Positions 26,982 through 36,169 of a DNA stretch of 64,000 bases are shown here, piece after piece; the stretch's first letter is position 1, and each line of letters opens with the position of its first letter. This DNA is from Candidatus Protochlamydia phocaeensis. Its GTDB lineage: Bacteria; Chlamydiota; Chlamydiia; Chlamydiales; Parachlamydiaceae. The notes beneath the pieces are model-generated. The model was not told the origin of the DNA, did no database searches, and was given only the letters and a program-made list of their open reading frames with translations. The position numbers and the translations under genes were made by a program. The stretch spans positions 1-64,000 of the forward strand of contig NZ_FCNU01000011.1 of NCBI RefSeq assembly GCF_001545115.1, written 5' to 3'.

Positions 26982-28256
26982 ATGAACAAAGATCTAATCG
27001 CCATCTTTGAATATTTAGAAAGAGAAAAAGGGATTAAGCGCGAGCTTGTCATTAACGCCATTGAAGAATCTCTGCAAGCTGCTGCTCGGAAGAGTGTGAG
27101 CGGGGCATCTAATGTCACTGTTACAATCCATCCCAAAACAGGCAATATTGATGTTTTTTGTGAGAAAGAAATTGTAGAAGAAGTAGAAGTCCCTTCCCAG
27201 GAAATCTCTTTAGCTGCGGCGCGCGCGATTGACCCAGAGTGCGAAATCGGGCAATTTATTGATGTCGTCGTGACACCTAAGGACTTTGGTCGTATTGCCG
27301 CTCAAAAAGCCCGTCAAATTATTACACAAAAGCTGCGTGGAGCTGAGCGGGACGTCATTTATGAAGAATACCGTCACCGTGTCAATGAATTGATTTCCGG
27401 AACTATCAAGCGCTTTGTTAGAGGATCTAATCTCATTATTGATTTGGGCAAAGTTGAAGCGATCATGCCGACAAGAGAATATCCTAAAACCGAAAAGTAT
27501 CAGGTTGGAGAAAAAGTCTTAGCCCTCTTGCAAGAAGTCAAAGACACCGAAAATGGCGGAGCCGAGGTCATTTTGTCTCGCAGCAGTCCTGAATTTGTGC
27601 GCCAACTTTTGGTCCAAGAAGTCCCTGAAGTCAATGACGGTACTATTATTATTGATAAGATTGTCCGGGATGCCGGTTATCGCACAAAACTAACCGTCCG
27701 TTCTACAGATCTAAAAGTTGATCCTGTAGGAGCCTGTGTGGGAATGAGGGGCAACCGGGTCAAGAATATAGTCCGGGAGCTGCACAATGAAAAAATTGAC
27801 ATTATTCCTTTTTCTTCAGATCCAGTCGAGCTCCTCCAAAATGCCTTATCCCCCATTGAGATTCGCAAAATCAACCTTAATGAAGAAGAGAAAATGATTT
27901 CGATTGTCGTTGATGATGAAGACTTCGCCGCGGTCATTGGTAAAAAAGGTATGAATGCCAGGTTGAATAGCCGTTTAATTGGTTATGATTTAGAAGTTCA
28001 GCGTATGACCGATTATAATCGAGCAATGGCTATTCAACGGAACGAACTTGCCGCTACAGACGACCCGACCTTAGATCAACCTCTAGAAGGAATCGAAGGT
28101 GTCAATAGCTTAATCTTTGATCATTTAGTTGCCGAAGGATATAATACACTGCGATCCTTGCTTAAAGCCACTCCAGAGCAACTAGCGACCATTCCCGGCA
28201 TTAGTCTGGAAACGGCAGATAAAATTTTAGAACAAATTAGAAAACAGAGGATATAA
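26982..28256 (+). CDS. nusA: Transcription termination/antitermination protein NusA
   Basis: A 424-residue NusA. The N-terminal RNA-polymerase-binding domain (1-130) begins MNKDLIAIFEYLEREKGI. An S1 domain lies at about 135-200, two KH domains at about 225-350 (KVDPVGACVGMRGNRVKNIV; FAAVIGKKGMNARLNSRLIG), and a helix-hairpin-helix-like C-terminus (ATIPGISLETADKILEQI). It modulates pausing and termination. The stop is 3 bases from the infB start, so they are translationally linked. Confidence 0.95.
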   Translation: MNKDLIAIFEYLEREKGIKRELVINAIEESLQAAARKSVSGASNVTVTIHPKTGNIDVFCEKEIVEEVEVPSQEISLAAARAIDPECEIGQFIDVVVTPKDFGRIAAQKARQIITQKLRGAERDVIYEEYRHRVNELISGTIKRFVRGSNLIIDLGKVEAIMPTREYPKTEKYQVGEKVLALLQEVKDTENGGAEVILSRSSPEFVRQLLVQEVPEVNDGTIIIDKIVRDAGYRTKLTVRSTDLKVDPVGACVGMRGNRVKNIVRELHNEKIDIIPFSSDPVELLQNALSPIEIRKINLNEEEKMISIVVDDEDFAAVIGKKGMNARLNSRLIGYDLEVQRMTDYNRAMAIQRNELAATDDPTLDQPLEGIEGVNSLIFDHLVAEGYNTLRSLLKATPEQLATIPGISLETADKILEQIRKQRI

Positions 28257-28259
28257 GCA

Positions 28260-31028
28260 TTGGCAAAGAATCTTAAATTGAATATTAAAAATACCCAAAT
28301 AGCTGAGGCAATTAATCTAAGCGGATTAAAAAGCAAGCTGGCGAAGAAGAAAGAGGAAGAATCTCTAAAAAAACCTTCGGCCGCTAAATCTGCTCCTAAA
28401 ACAACTAAAGCTGAAGCAGAAGAATTGCCAAAAGAAGAAGCCCCTCGTATTCGAGCGCGTTCTAAATCTGCTTTTGCCGAGCCTCATATTGAATCGTCCA
28501 AAGAACCTGCAGAGGCCATGGAACAGCCCTCTGAAGAGGAAACAGAAGCTCAATCCCATCCTCTTTCCAGAGAGGAAGAGCCTCGCGTAAAAACAAGCGC
28601 AGAAATTCGCCAAGAAATTTTTGGAGAAGAACTTAAGGAAAGCGCAATAAAGGTAGAAGAAGTGGCCGAAACTATTGTAGAGCCTTCAGTCGTTACAGAA
28701 AAAAAGCCTATTGAGGAAAAATCAGCTCCAGTTTCCGTAGCTGCTCCTCAGGAAATCAAACAGGCAGAAGTCAAGGAATCTCTTACTCCTGCTCTACCTT
28801 TATCGAAAAAAGAACCCCCTATCCCAGTGAAAGAATCAATGCCTCCAAGAGATAAATTAGGGCCTACAGGGCGGCATATTAAGGATTATCTCAAGCCTAA
28901 AGCTCCGACCCCTGCTCCCAAAGCAGAAGCCCCAGTTCCACTTGCAGCAGCTCCTCAGCAAAAAGAAGGCGCCAAAGACAAGCTGGAGAAACAAAAACCA
29001 AAAGTCAAGGCCAAGGGTTTTGAGGAAGAGGCGAAAGTTGGCGAAGAAGACCTCGCTCGCAAAGGCGCCAAACCCTCTAAATTCAAGGAATTCAAAGATA
29101 TTAAGCCTACTCGCCGCCCTGAAGCTGCGCGTCAATTTGATGCACGCGACAGGCAAGGATTGCGCACTTCTGAAGATGATCAGCAATGGCGCAAGCGCAG
29201 AGGCAAAAATCAACGCCAACAGATGCAGGAAGACACGACTATCCGTCCGACATCTCTTAAAGTGCGTCTTCCAATTTCGATTAAGGATTTGGCTTCCGAG
29301 ATGAAGCTCAAGGCTTCGCAATTAATCGGGAAACTTTTCTTGCAAGGCATTGTCGTTACGTTGAACGATTTATTGGAAGATGAAACAACCATTCAACTTC
29401 TAGGGCATGAGTTTGGCTGCGAAATTACAATTGATACAGCCGAAGAGAAAAGAATTCAAATTACGGATAAAAGCATCAAGGAAGAGCTTCAGCAAACTCC
29501 TGAAGATCAATTGGAGCTCAGACCTCCAGTTGTTGCCTTTATGGGCCACGTCGACCACGGCAAGACAAGCTTAATCGACACCATTCGCAAAAGCAACCGT
29601 GCAGCAGGCGAAGCGGGAGCCATTACCCAGCATATTGGAGCATTCCGCTGCAAGACACCTGTGGGCGACATTGCCATTTTGGACACGCCTGGCCACGAAG
29701 CGTTTTCCGCTATGCGTGCCCGCGGAGCCGACGTTACAGATATCGTTGTCTTAGTTGTTGCCGGTGACGAAGGCCTCAAGCAGCAAACAGTAGAGGCTAT
29801 CCAGCACGCAAAAGCGGCCAATGTTATCATTGTTGTTGCGATTAACAAGTGCGATAAGCCCAACTTTAATGCAGAGAATGTCTATCGCCAGCTTGCAGAT
29901 CAAGATCTGTTGCCGGAAGCGTGGGGAGGCCAAATCATTACGGTCAATTGCTCGGCCGTCACTGGACAGGGCATTCCGGAGCTTTTAGAAATGCTCGCTT
30001 TGCAAGCCGAGGTATTGGAATTAAGAGCCAATCCCCACACACGTGCAAGAGGAACTGTATTGGAATCCGAAATGCACAAGGGAATGGGCGCTGTCGCCAC
30101 TGTTCTCGTGCAGAATGGAACGCTTAAGCGCGGCGATTCGCTTGTATTCGGCCAATTATGGGGCCGTGTGAAGACCATGCATGATGAGTATGGCCGCGAA
30201 TTGCAGGAAGCTTCTCCTTCCACCCCTGTCGAGATTACAGGCATGTCAGGCCTTCCTCAAGCCGGCCAGGAATTTATCGTCGTGAAGAGCGAGCGGGAAG
30301 CAAGAGAAATTGCAGAGGCCCGTTCTGAGGGTGCCCGTCAAATCAATTTGGTCCAGCAGCAAAAGAAAAAGACAACTGTCGAGAATCTCTTGCAGCAAGC
30401 CACGCCGACAGGCAAGAAAATCCTCAATATCGTCCTTCGTGCGGATGTTCAGGGATCTCTTGAGGCGCTCAAAGCGGCTCTGCTCAAGATTGAATCGGCT
30501 AAAGCCGACTTAAATATTATTTTTGCCGGCGTAGGTGAAGTGTCCGAATCCGATGTACAATTGGCTGCTGCTTCTAAAGCGGTCGTTATTGGTTTTCATA
30601 CGCAAATCGAGAGCCATGCCGAACCGTTGGTCAAGCAGTTAGGCGTTCAAGTCCGCTTGCATAATATTATTTATCATGCAATTGATGATGTCAAAGTCCT
30701 CATGGCAGGCTTGCTGGAGAAAATCGCCCTGGAAAATGAGAAAGGCAAGGCGGTTGTCAAGGCCACCTTTAAGTCTTCTCAAGCCGGCGTCATTGCAGGA
30801 TGCCAAGTGACCGAAGGCAGCATCCAACGCAGCAATTATGTACGCGTTAAACGCGGCCAGGATGTGGTTTGGAAGGGAACAATTTCTTCCCTTAAACGCG
30901 TGAAAGAAGACGTCCGCGAAGTTCAAAAAGGACTGGAATGCGGTATTCTTCTAAACAACTTCTCCGATATCCGCGAAGGCGATATTATAGAAGCTTATGA
31001 AGTGACCTATATTGCACAAGAATTATAA
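28260..31028 (+). CDS. infB: Translation initiation factor IF-2
   Basis: A 922-residue IF-2, the GTPase that places initiator tRNA on the 30S subunit. Residues 1-330 are a lysine/glutamate/alanine-rich low-complexity extension. The IF2-N domain follows at about 340-400. The G domain has G1 GHVDHGKT, G3 DTPGHEAF and G4 NKCD. Domains II-IV complete the protein ([35 protein letters not shown]). The start codon is TTG (28260), right after nusA. The tail overlaps nothing; rbfA begins 4 bases later. Confidence 0.96.
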   Translation: MAKNLKLNIKNTQIAEAINLSGLKSKLAKKKEEESLKKPSAAKSAPKTTKAEAEELPKEEAPRIRARSKSAFAEPHIESSKEPAEAMEQPSEEETEAQSHPLSREEEPRVKTSAEIRQEIFGEELKESAIKVEEVAETIVEPSVVTEKKPIEEKSAPVSVAAPQEIKQAEVKESLTPALPLSKKEPPIPVKESMPPRDKLGPTGRHIKDYLKPKAPTPAPKAEAPVPLAAAPQQKEGAKDKLEKQKPKVKAKGFEEEAKVGEEDLARKGAKPSKFKEFKDIKPTRRPEAARQFDARDRQGLRTSEDDQQWRKRRGKNQRQQMQEDTTIRPTSLKVRLPISIKDLASEMKLKASQLIGKLFLQGIVVTLNDLLEDETTIQLLGHEFGCEITIDTAEEKRIQITDKSIKEELQQTPEDQLELRPPVVAFMGHVDHGKTSLIDTIRKSNRAAGEAGAITQHIGAFRCKTPVGDIAILDTPGHEAFSAMRARGADVTDIVVLVVAGDEGLKQQTVEAIQHAKAANVIIVVAINKCDKPNFNAENVYRQLADQDLLPEAWGGQIITVNCSAVTGQGIPELLEMLALQAEVLELRANPHTRARGTVLESEMHKGMGAVATVLVQNGTLKRGDSLVFGQLWGRVKTMHDEYGRELQEASPSTPVEITGMSGLPQAGQEFIVVKSEREAREIAEARSEGARQINLVQQQKKKTTVENLLQQATPTGKKILNIVLRADVQGSLEALKAALLKIESAKADLNIIFAGVGEVSESDVQLAAASKAVVIGFHTQIESHAEPLVKQLGVQVRLHNIIYHAIDDVKVLMAGLLEKIALENEKGKAVVKATFKSSQAGVIAGCQVTEGSIQRSNYVRVKRGQDVVWKGTISSLKRVKEDVREVQKGLECGILLNNFSDIREGDIIEAYEVTYIAQEL

Positions 31029-31032
31029 TATT

Positions 31033-31446
31033 ATGGCAGTACAAAGAACCGATCGTCTCAACTCTCTTTTAAAAGAAGTCATTTCAGAAGTCATCAAGCG
31101 TGACGTGCGTAACCCGCACGTCACAGAGCTTGTGACTGTTACGCGCGTGCAAATTTCAAAAGATTTGCATCATGCGAAAGTTTACATCAGTGTGATTGGA
31201 ACTGAACAAGAGAAAGCCGCGACAATAGAAGCGTTACGCTCTGCCGCAGGATTCATTGCCGTCAATGCTTCTCAAAAAGTTGTCATGCGCTATTTTCCTG
31301 AACTGACTTTTAAGTTGGATGACAGCGTAGAAAAGCATATGCGCATTGAAGAATTACTCGGAAAAATTAGCAAGGAAAGAGAGTCCCGCCAAAAGGATTC
31401 CTCTTCAGATGATACAGAAGAACATGAGCATCCATCAGACTCTTAA
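31033..31446 (+). CDS. rbfA: Ribosome-binding factor A
   Basis: A protein of 137 residues matching RbfA, a KH-like factor for 16S rRNA 5'-end maturation: RTDRLNSLLKEVISEVI, then VTVTRVQISKDLHHAKVYIS and ELTFKLDDSVEKHMRIEELL. ATG 31033 is chosen; an in-frame upstream start would overlap infB. The end has an acidic/Ser-rich extension overlapping truB by 23 bases. Confidence 0.93.
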   Translation: MAVQRTDRLNSLLKEVISEVIKRDVRNPHVTELVTVTRVQISKDLHHAKVYISVIGTEQEKAATIEALRSAAGFIAVNASQKVVMRYFPELTFKLDDSVEKHMRIEELLGKISKERESRQKDSSSDDTEEHEHPSDS

Positions 31447-32143
31447 CCACATTTCTAATTCCCTTCCTCAAGGCATTTTACTTGTCAATAAACCAAAAGG
31501 CAAAACGTCTTTTAGCTTAGTGCGGGAGCTGCGCAAAAAGTTGGGAGTAAAAAAAATTGGCCATGCAGGCACACTAGACCCCTTTGCAACAGGGGTCATG
31601 GTCATGCTGATTGGCCGCAACTATACGCGGCTATCAGATCAGTTTTTATCTTGCGATAAAGAATACATTGCCCAAGTACGCCTGGGCATCACGACGGATA
31701 CCTATGACTGCGAAGGACAGGTAATTTCCGAATCGGATCTTATTCCCACTTTGGAAGACGTGAAGCAGGCTTTACTTGCCTTCCAAGGCGAAGTTGAGCA
31801 GGTTCCTCCGATGTATTCGGCTAAAAAAAAGCAAGGTAAGAAGCTTTACGAACTCGCCCGCCAGGGGAAAGAGGTAGAAAGAGACCCTGTCAAGATTGCC
31901 TTACAAACCACTCTTGTCAGCTATACATATCCCCATCTGGAATTACATGTCAAATGCAGCAAGGGAACTTATATTCGCAGCTTAGCGTATGACTTAGGAA
32001 TAAAGCTGGGATGCGGAGCCCATCTTCTTAATTTAACGCGAACACGCAGTGGAACCTTTCACTTAAAAGACTGCGTAGAAGGCACGCAATTGAGCTGTTC
32101 GGACATCGATCTCGCTAGCAAGCTCATTCATTACGGCCATTAG
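31424..32143 (+). CDS. truB: tRNA pseudouridine(55) synthase
   Basis: A protein of about 239 residues. The TruB signature includes GILLVNKPKGKTSFSLVREL and the catalytic aspartate in GHAGTLDPFATGVM. QVPPMYSAKKKQGKKLYELA and CSKGTYIRSLAYDLG are also conserved. It converts U55 of tRNA to pseudouridine. The PUA tail is short or missing. ATG 31424 overlaps the end of rbfA, suggesting coupled translation. Confidence 0.94.
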   Translation: MSIHQTLNHISNSLPQGILLVNKPKGKTSFSLVRELRKKLGVKKIGHAGTLDPFATGVMVMLIGRNYTRLSDQFLSCDKEYIAQVRLGITTDTYDCEGQVISESDLIPTLEDVKQALLAFQGEVEQVPPMYSAKKKQGKKLYELARQGKEVERDPVKIALQTTLVSYTYPHLELHVKCSKGTYIRSLAYDLGIKLGCGAHLLNLTRTRSGTFHLKDCVEGTQLSCSDIDLASKLIHYGH

Positions 32144-32261
32144 TGCTTCAATCCATCATATCCGATTGATAAGCTTGTTTTAATTTTCGAGTCTTCCAAA
32201 TAAAAGAACTCGACATGCGAGAAGGGTGCGCAAAAGTAAATCCTTTCTATTTAGAGGCTTC

Positions 32262-33197
32262 ATGCAAATATTCCATCAATTAGAAGACTTTAAGGATCAC
32301 AAAAAACCCGTTATCCTCACGATTGGCAACTTTGATGGCGTCCATCTCGGCCATCTAGCTGTCCTTCAGCGAGCGCGTACATTTGCAAGAGATAACAGCC
32401 AATTAACCGTTCTTACATTCAGCAACCATCCTTCAGAAGTTCTACGGCCTGAGCAGCCTGTTCCTCTTCTGTGCACGCTAAAGCATAAAATTCAACTCTT
32501 GCAAATGCACAGTCTGCAGGCCCTCGTTCTTCTGCCTTTTACGCGCTATCTGGCCAATCACAGCGCAGCTTCCTTTATTGAGCGCGTACGCCAATTTATC
32601 CCCTTCACCCATCTTATTTTAGGGCATGACGCCACACTGGGAAGAGACAGGCAAGGAAATAAATCGACTATGCAACAGCTCGCACTTGAATGGGGGTTCA
32701 CTGTGCACTATGTAGATGAATATCGCTATGAAGGACAGCCTGTCTCCAGCACTCGCATTAGAGGCCTCATTCAACAAGGAGAACTAGGCCAAGCAGAAAC
32801 TTTATTGGGAAGGCCTTATTCCATTTATTCGCACGTTTTGCCAGGATTGGGCAAAGGCAAACAGATCGGCTTTCCAACCGCCAATCTAGAGGTAAGAGGC
32901 CTCTGCTTGCCTCCCTTTGGCGTTTATGCTGTAGAAGTGAGAAAAGACAATCAATCCTTTAGGGGCATCGCCAATTTAGGCCTTGCGCCAACAGTCCGAG
33001 AAGATCGCACGCCCTTATTAGAAGTGCATTTGCTCTCCTCACATCCTGATTTTTATGAAGAGCCTATTGAGGTTATTTTTGAAGGCTTTATCCGGCCTGA
33101 AAAAAAATTTGAGAGCCTAGAAGACTTGCGCAGGCAAATCAAACAAGATATTGAACAGGTAAAAAATTTAGAAAAGCCTCATTCCCTCCTAGAGTAA
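32262..33197 (+). CDS. ribF: Riboflavin kinase / FAD synthetase
   Basis: A bifunctional enzyme of about 311 residues. The N-terminal FMN adenylyltransferase domain has VILTIGNFDGVHLGHLAVLQ and GHDATLGRDRQGN. The C-terminal riboflavin kinase domain has GLGKGKQIGFPTANLEV and FGVYAVEVRKD. It makes FMN and FAD from riboflavin. ATG 32262 is preferred to an in-frame GTG 12 codons upstream because MQIFHQLEDF is the usual beginning. Last gene of the translation run; mobile DNA starts 48 bases later. Confidence 0.93.
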   Translation: MQIFHQLEDFKDHKKPVILTIGNFDGVHLGHLAVLQRARTFARDNSQLTVLTFSNHPSEVLRPEQPVPLLCTLKHKIQLLQMHSLQALVLLPFTRYLANHSAASFIERVRQFIPFTHLILGHDATLGRDRQGNKSTMQQLALEWGFTVHYVDEYRYEGQPVSSTRIRGLIQQGELGQAETLLGRPYSIYSHVLPGLGKGKQIGFPTANLEVRGLCLPPFGVYAVEVRKDNQSFRGIANLGLAPTVREDRTPLLEVHLLSSHPDFYEEPIEVIFEGFIRPEKKFESLEDLRRQIKQDIEQVKNLEKPHSLLE

Positions 33198-33301
33198 AAG
33201 TTTATTCTCTAATGGGCATTCTAATTATTTTATACTATTAGGGTAGGGGTCACCTCAGAATTCGGATTATAAAGCACGTTAAGCTTCGGAGACTGTTCTT
33301 A

Positions 33302-34135
33302 GAGACTGTCGTCGAATTAAACTTTTATCTATATTATAGACCTAAAAGGGTCTAAAAATGACATATAAACCTTATCCAACAGATCTGACAGATAAAGAAT
33401 GGGAAGTCATCGAATCCTTATTACCAAAAGCAAGAAAAGGGGCAGGTAAAAAGCCCAAATACTCAAGAAGGCGAATGTTCGATGCAATATTTTATGTACT
33501 AAAAACAGGGTGTACATGGAGGGATTTACCCCATGATTTTCCTCATTGGAAAGCAGTCGACTCGCAATACAGGAGATGGAAAGAAAAAACGTTTTTGAAA
33601 GCATCCATCATCATTTAAGGAGAAGTCTTAGACAACTGCTAGGGAAAAATAGGGAAGCGTAGCAATTGCTGATAGTCAAAGCGTTAAAACAACAGAAAAA
33701 AAAGGCTATGGGGGTTTGACGGGGGCAAGAAGGTTAAGGGTCGGAAAAGACATCTATTGGTTGATCACTTTGGATTAGTCATAGAAGTTGCTATATCGGC
33801 TGCTAATTGAGAGTCATGATGTCTAAAATAAAATTAAATAATAGACAGCCCCCTCTCTTATTTACCTGGATGCAGGCTATATAAGTGAGAATCTAGAAGA
33901 AGAGATGAAAGAATTTGGCTGTCGAATTGAGATTGTTAAGCGAAATGATAAAAGTTTTAAAGCCTTGCCAAAGAGATGGATAAGTGAGAGAACTTTTGCA
34001 TGGCTGGGTAAATTTAGACGTTTAAGCCAGGATTTTGAGCAATACGCCACAACTAGCCAAAATATGATTTATCTTGCTATGACCAGACTTATGCTTAAAC
34101 AAATAAGTAAATTAATTTAATTCGACGACAGTTTC
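33302..34135 (+). mobile_element. IS5-family (IS427-like) insertion sequence, degenerate
   Basis: An 834-base element with terminal inverted repeats. The left end reads GAGACTGTCGTCGAATTAAA; the right end is its complement with one change (GAAACTGTCG). Flanking TTA on both sides (33299-33301 and 34136-34138) is the three-base target duplication usual for this group. It sits 18 bases inside the left Tn3 repeat. Its transposase is broken. Confidence 0.85.
33358..34120 (+). pseudogene. IS5-family transposase, frameshifted
   Basis: The N-terminal part (33358-33618) reads MTYKPYPTDLTDKEWEVIES and CTWRDLPHDFPHWKAVDSQY, the DUF4096-type head of IS5/IS427 transposases. The C-terminal part (33905-34120) reads RWISERTFAWLGKFRRLSQD, holding the final catalytic Glu region. 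Between them the coding sense changes frame several times: traces of GSQSVKTTEKK and GRKRHLLVDHFGL are visible, with stops in between. Not functional. Confidence 0.85.
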
Positions 34136-34267
34136 TTAGCAATTGAAGCAATTGACTATTGATTAGAAAAAATTTTTTAATTCAATTTTTTATATTTAAT
34201 AAAACTATAAATTATAATGTGATTTTTTAAAAATTAAAAACATTATATTAATAAGGTTAGATTTAAA

Positions 34268-35128
34268 ATGTTTAATTCTATCGGAAAATTTATAATTGAC
34301 TTAAGAAGCCAATATTTTCAGCAGAGAGAAGTTAGAAAAGAGGTAAAAGCTGATTTTGTCAAAGTATTTCCAAAAGAGATGACTCAAGAAATTTTTTCTT
34401 ATTTGAATGCTGATGAGCTTGCAAGGTGCCAGCGAGTGAACAGAGAATGGAAAGTAAAAGCCAGTGATGAGGCCCTATGGAACGCCCTGCCTCCAAAGAT
34501 AGCCTTTGGTAAAAAGCAATGGGCAAAATATTTTGGAGATGTTGGAATAGAGCCACCCTTTCCAAAAGACATTCATAAGATCCTTAAAAGCCCGTGTCCA
34601 TTTTGGCCGGGAAAAAAAGTCGAAGAGACGCACATGCTAGTGCTCATTCCAGAAACTATCAATGGAAAGCCCCTCAATTTAAAAACGTGGGGAGAGCTTG
34701 TGAAGGCGCCAAAACAGGGACATGCCACTCAGTATAAATATATTTGGGATGCGATTATTAATGAACATGGTAATCAAGGGGCTACCAAATCGCATTGGGT
34801 ACTGATGACAAAGGATGTGATAGAAGGAAGCAGAAATAAGACTTATACGGACCAACAAGCCCTCATTGCTGAATTTGCTAAAAAAACAGAAATCAATTAC
34901 GAAGTTCCGAATGTATTAGATGCTACCATTGGTATTTTTATGCATTATATCCGTTTTGGAGAGCATCTATTTAAAGCTGATGATTTATGGACCTATACAC
35001 GTTGCCAAGAGAAAGCTCAAGATTGGCAAATAGTGGTTGGTGGCTTTTCCCTCGCCGGTCTCTATGTCCGCAGCCTCAGCATTGACTTCTACAGTATCGG
35101 CGTGGCGGCCCTCAGGAAGTTCTTTTAG
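34268..35128 (+). CDS. F-box protein carried within the Tn3 element
   Basis: A 286-residue protein with an F-box at about 33-75: FPKEMTQEIFSYLNADELAR, then CQRVNREWK and LWNAL. In eukaryotes this motif binds Skp1 and recruits SCF ubiquitin ligase. Chlamydiae have no ubiquitin system, so it should act in the host after secretion. Residues 110-245 are unrecognised, and the C-terminus ends in a Gly/Ser-rich beta-like stretch (VVGGFSLAGLYV) and IGVAALRKFF. It is intact, unlike everything around it, and AT-rich upstream. Host-directed function is known for F-box effectors generally, inferred here. Confidence 0.8.
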   Translation: MFNSIGKFIIDLRSQYFQQREVRKEVKADFVKVFPKEMTQEIFSYLNADELARCQRVNREWKVKASDEALWNALPPKIAFGKKQWAKYFGDVGIEPPFPKDIHKILKSPCPFWPGKKVEETHMLVLIPETINGKPLNLKTWGELVKAPKQGHATQYKYIWDAIINEHGNQGATKSHWVLMTKDVIEGSRNKTYTDQQALIAEFAKKTEINYEVPNVLDATIGIFMHYIRFGEHLFKADDLWTYTRCQEKAQDWQIVVGGFSLAGLYVRSLSIDFYSIGVAALRKFF

Positions 35129-35233
35129 GGCATGGGGACTTGGAAACTTGGCTCTTGAGAAAGGGTCTTGGTTTTTTGTTCTTTGGAATTCGGGATTAAA
35201 ACCACGCAAGCTAACCCTCTCGTACCCAATAGG

Positions 35234-35386
35234 CGTTTTTAGAACTTGAGATAACGCATGCTGATTGGCGTGAGATAAAATGCCCAAATAGGACTGCAGC
35301 CTTTGATCGACTTGTGCTGTATCCATTTTACCTTTCAAATAACAGTCATACGTTTCTTTTAATCTTTTTTTCATACGTTGTTTTGT
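35234..35386 (-). pseudogene. C-terminal scrap of a reverse transcriptase
   Basis: About 50 residues read [20 protein letters not shown], then VDQRLQSYLGILSHANQHAL. This resembles the conserved thumb/C-terminal region of group II-intron-like and Abi/DGR-type reverse transcriptases, where a basic helix is followed by a 'QSWIGHAKHAN'-like motif. The catalytic part is absent. The upstream end runs into the tnpA remnant and the downstream end runs toward the F-box gene. The frame stays open beyond this on both sides, but that extra sequence opposes other genes and is not counted. Confidence 0.5.
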
Positions 35387-35387
35387 T

Positions 35388-36017
35388 CGTATTCGAGATT
35401 TGGCTGATAAACGGCTATTTGTCCCAGACATTAAAAAGGATTATTCAACCATCCATTCTATGATCGATGGAACAATCAATATCAAACATATTCACAATCA
35501 TTGGGATGAAATCTTGCGTCTGGCTGCTTCCATTAAACAGGGAACTGTGACAGCTTCATTAATATTGCAAAAGTTAGGAAGTTATCCTCGTCAAAATGGA
35601 TTAGCAATAGCACTACGAGAGCTTGGTCGAATTGAGCGCAGCTTGTTTACTCTAGATTGGCTGCAAAATATTGAACTGCGCCGTTGTATGAATGCCGGAT
35701 TAAATAAAGGGAAAGCTAAAAACGCCTTAGCAAGAGCTGTATTTTTCAATTGACTTGGTGAAATACGCGAACGCAGCTTTGAAAACCAACGCTATCGTGC
35801 TTCTGGTCTTAACCTTGTAGTAGCAACAATCATTTTATGGAACATAGTCTATTTGGAGCAAGTAATCCAATTCTTAAAAGATCGCGGTCAGCTAATTAAT
35901 GAAAATCTTTTAAGACATTTATAACCTCTTGGGCGGGAACATATCAATTTGGCTGGAGATTATGTTTGGCGACAGAATAAATCAGTTGGAAAAGGAAATT
36001 CAGAACATTACGAGTAA
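35388..36017 (+). pseudogene. Tn3-family transposase TnpA, 3' remnant with stops
   Basis: The frame reads [13 protein letters not shown], then [40 protein letters not shown] and [16 protein letters not shown], all standard for the C-terminal half of Tn3-type TnpA. It is interrupted by TGA at 35751-35753 and by TAA in RHL*PLGREHINL, then ends EHYE at 36017. The N-terminal two thirds and first catalytic residues are gone, replaced by the IS, F-box and RT sequences. It is dead. Confidence 0.85.
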
Positions 36018-36069
36018 TTTCAAAACCTTAACGTGCTTTATAATCCAAATTCTGAGGTGACCTCTATTA

Positions 36070-36132
36070 TAAGAGACTGTTGTCGAATTCATAGATTCGA
36101 GTTCTTTTTTTCTAGGAGGCGACAGTCTCTTA
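36070..36132. repeat. Palindromic repeat with IS5-like ends
   Basis: Arms TAAGAGACTGT and ACAGTCTCTTA, extended by TGTCGAATTCATAGATTCG on one side. The ends match the IS5-type element's terminus (GAGACTGTCGTCGAATT) at nearly every base. It lies 5 bases outside the right Tn3 end. Confidence 0.75.
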
Positions 36133-36169
36133 TTTGAGATCGCAGGCGTTCTCTTAACACCCAAATTCC

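Larger units (their letters stand above)
33246..36064. mobile_element. Degenerate Tn3-family transposon carrying an F-box gene
   Basis: Both ends carry 38-base inverted repeats, at 33246-33283 and 36027-36064, matching at 36 of 38 positions. They begin GGGGTCACCTCAG (right end GAGG) and finish GCACGTTAAG, the inner end typical of Tn3-family repeats. A 3' remnant of a Tn3-type transposase stops 9 bases from the right repeat, as expected. Inside lie an IS5-type IS, an F-box gene and a reverse-transcriptase scrap. The 5' part of tnpA and any resolvase are missing, so the unit cannot move by itself. TATTA occurs directly outside the right repeat and, 5 bases further out, on the left (33236-33240), a possible disturbed target duplication. 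Confidence 0.8.

Noticed and set aside
34985-35431. 148-codon minus frame as one protein
   Set aside because: Only about 50 residues resemble a reverse transcriptase; the ends oppose the F-box gene and the tnpA remnant.
34268-35431. Diversity-generating retroelement (variable F-box C-terminus plus RT)
   Set aside because: The RT part lacks its catalytic core, lies on the opposite strand and no template/variable repeat pair with A-specific changes is visible.
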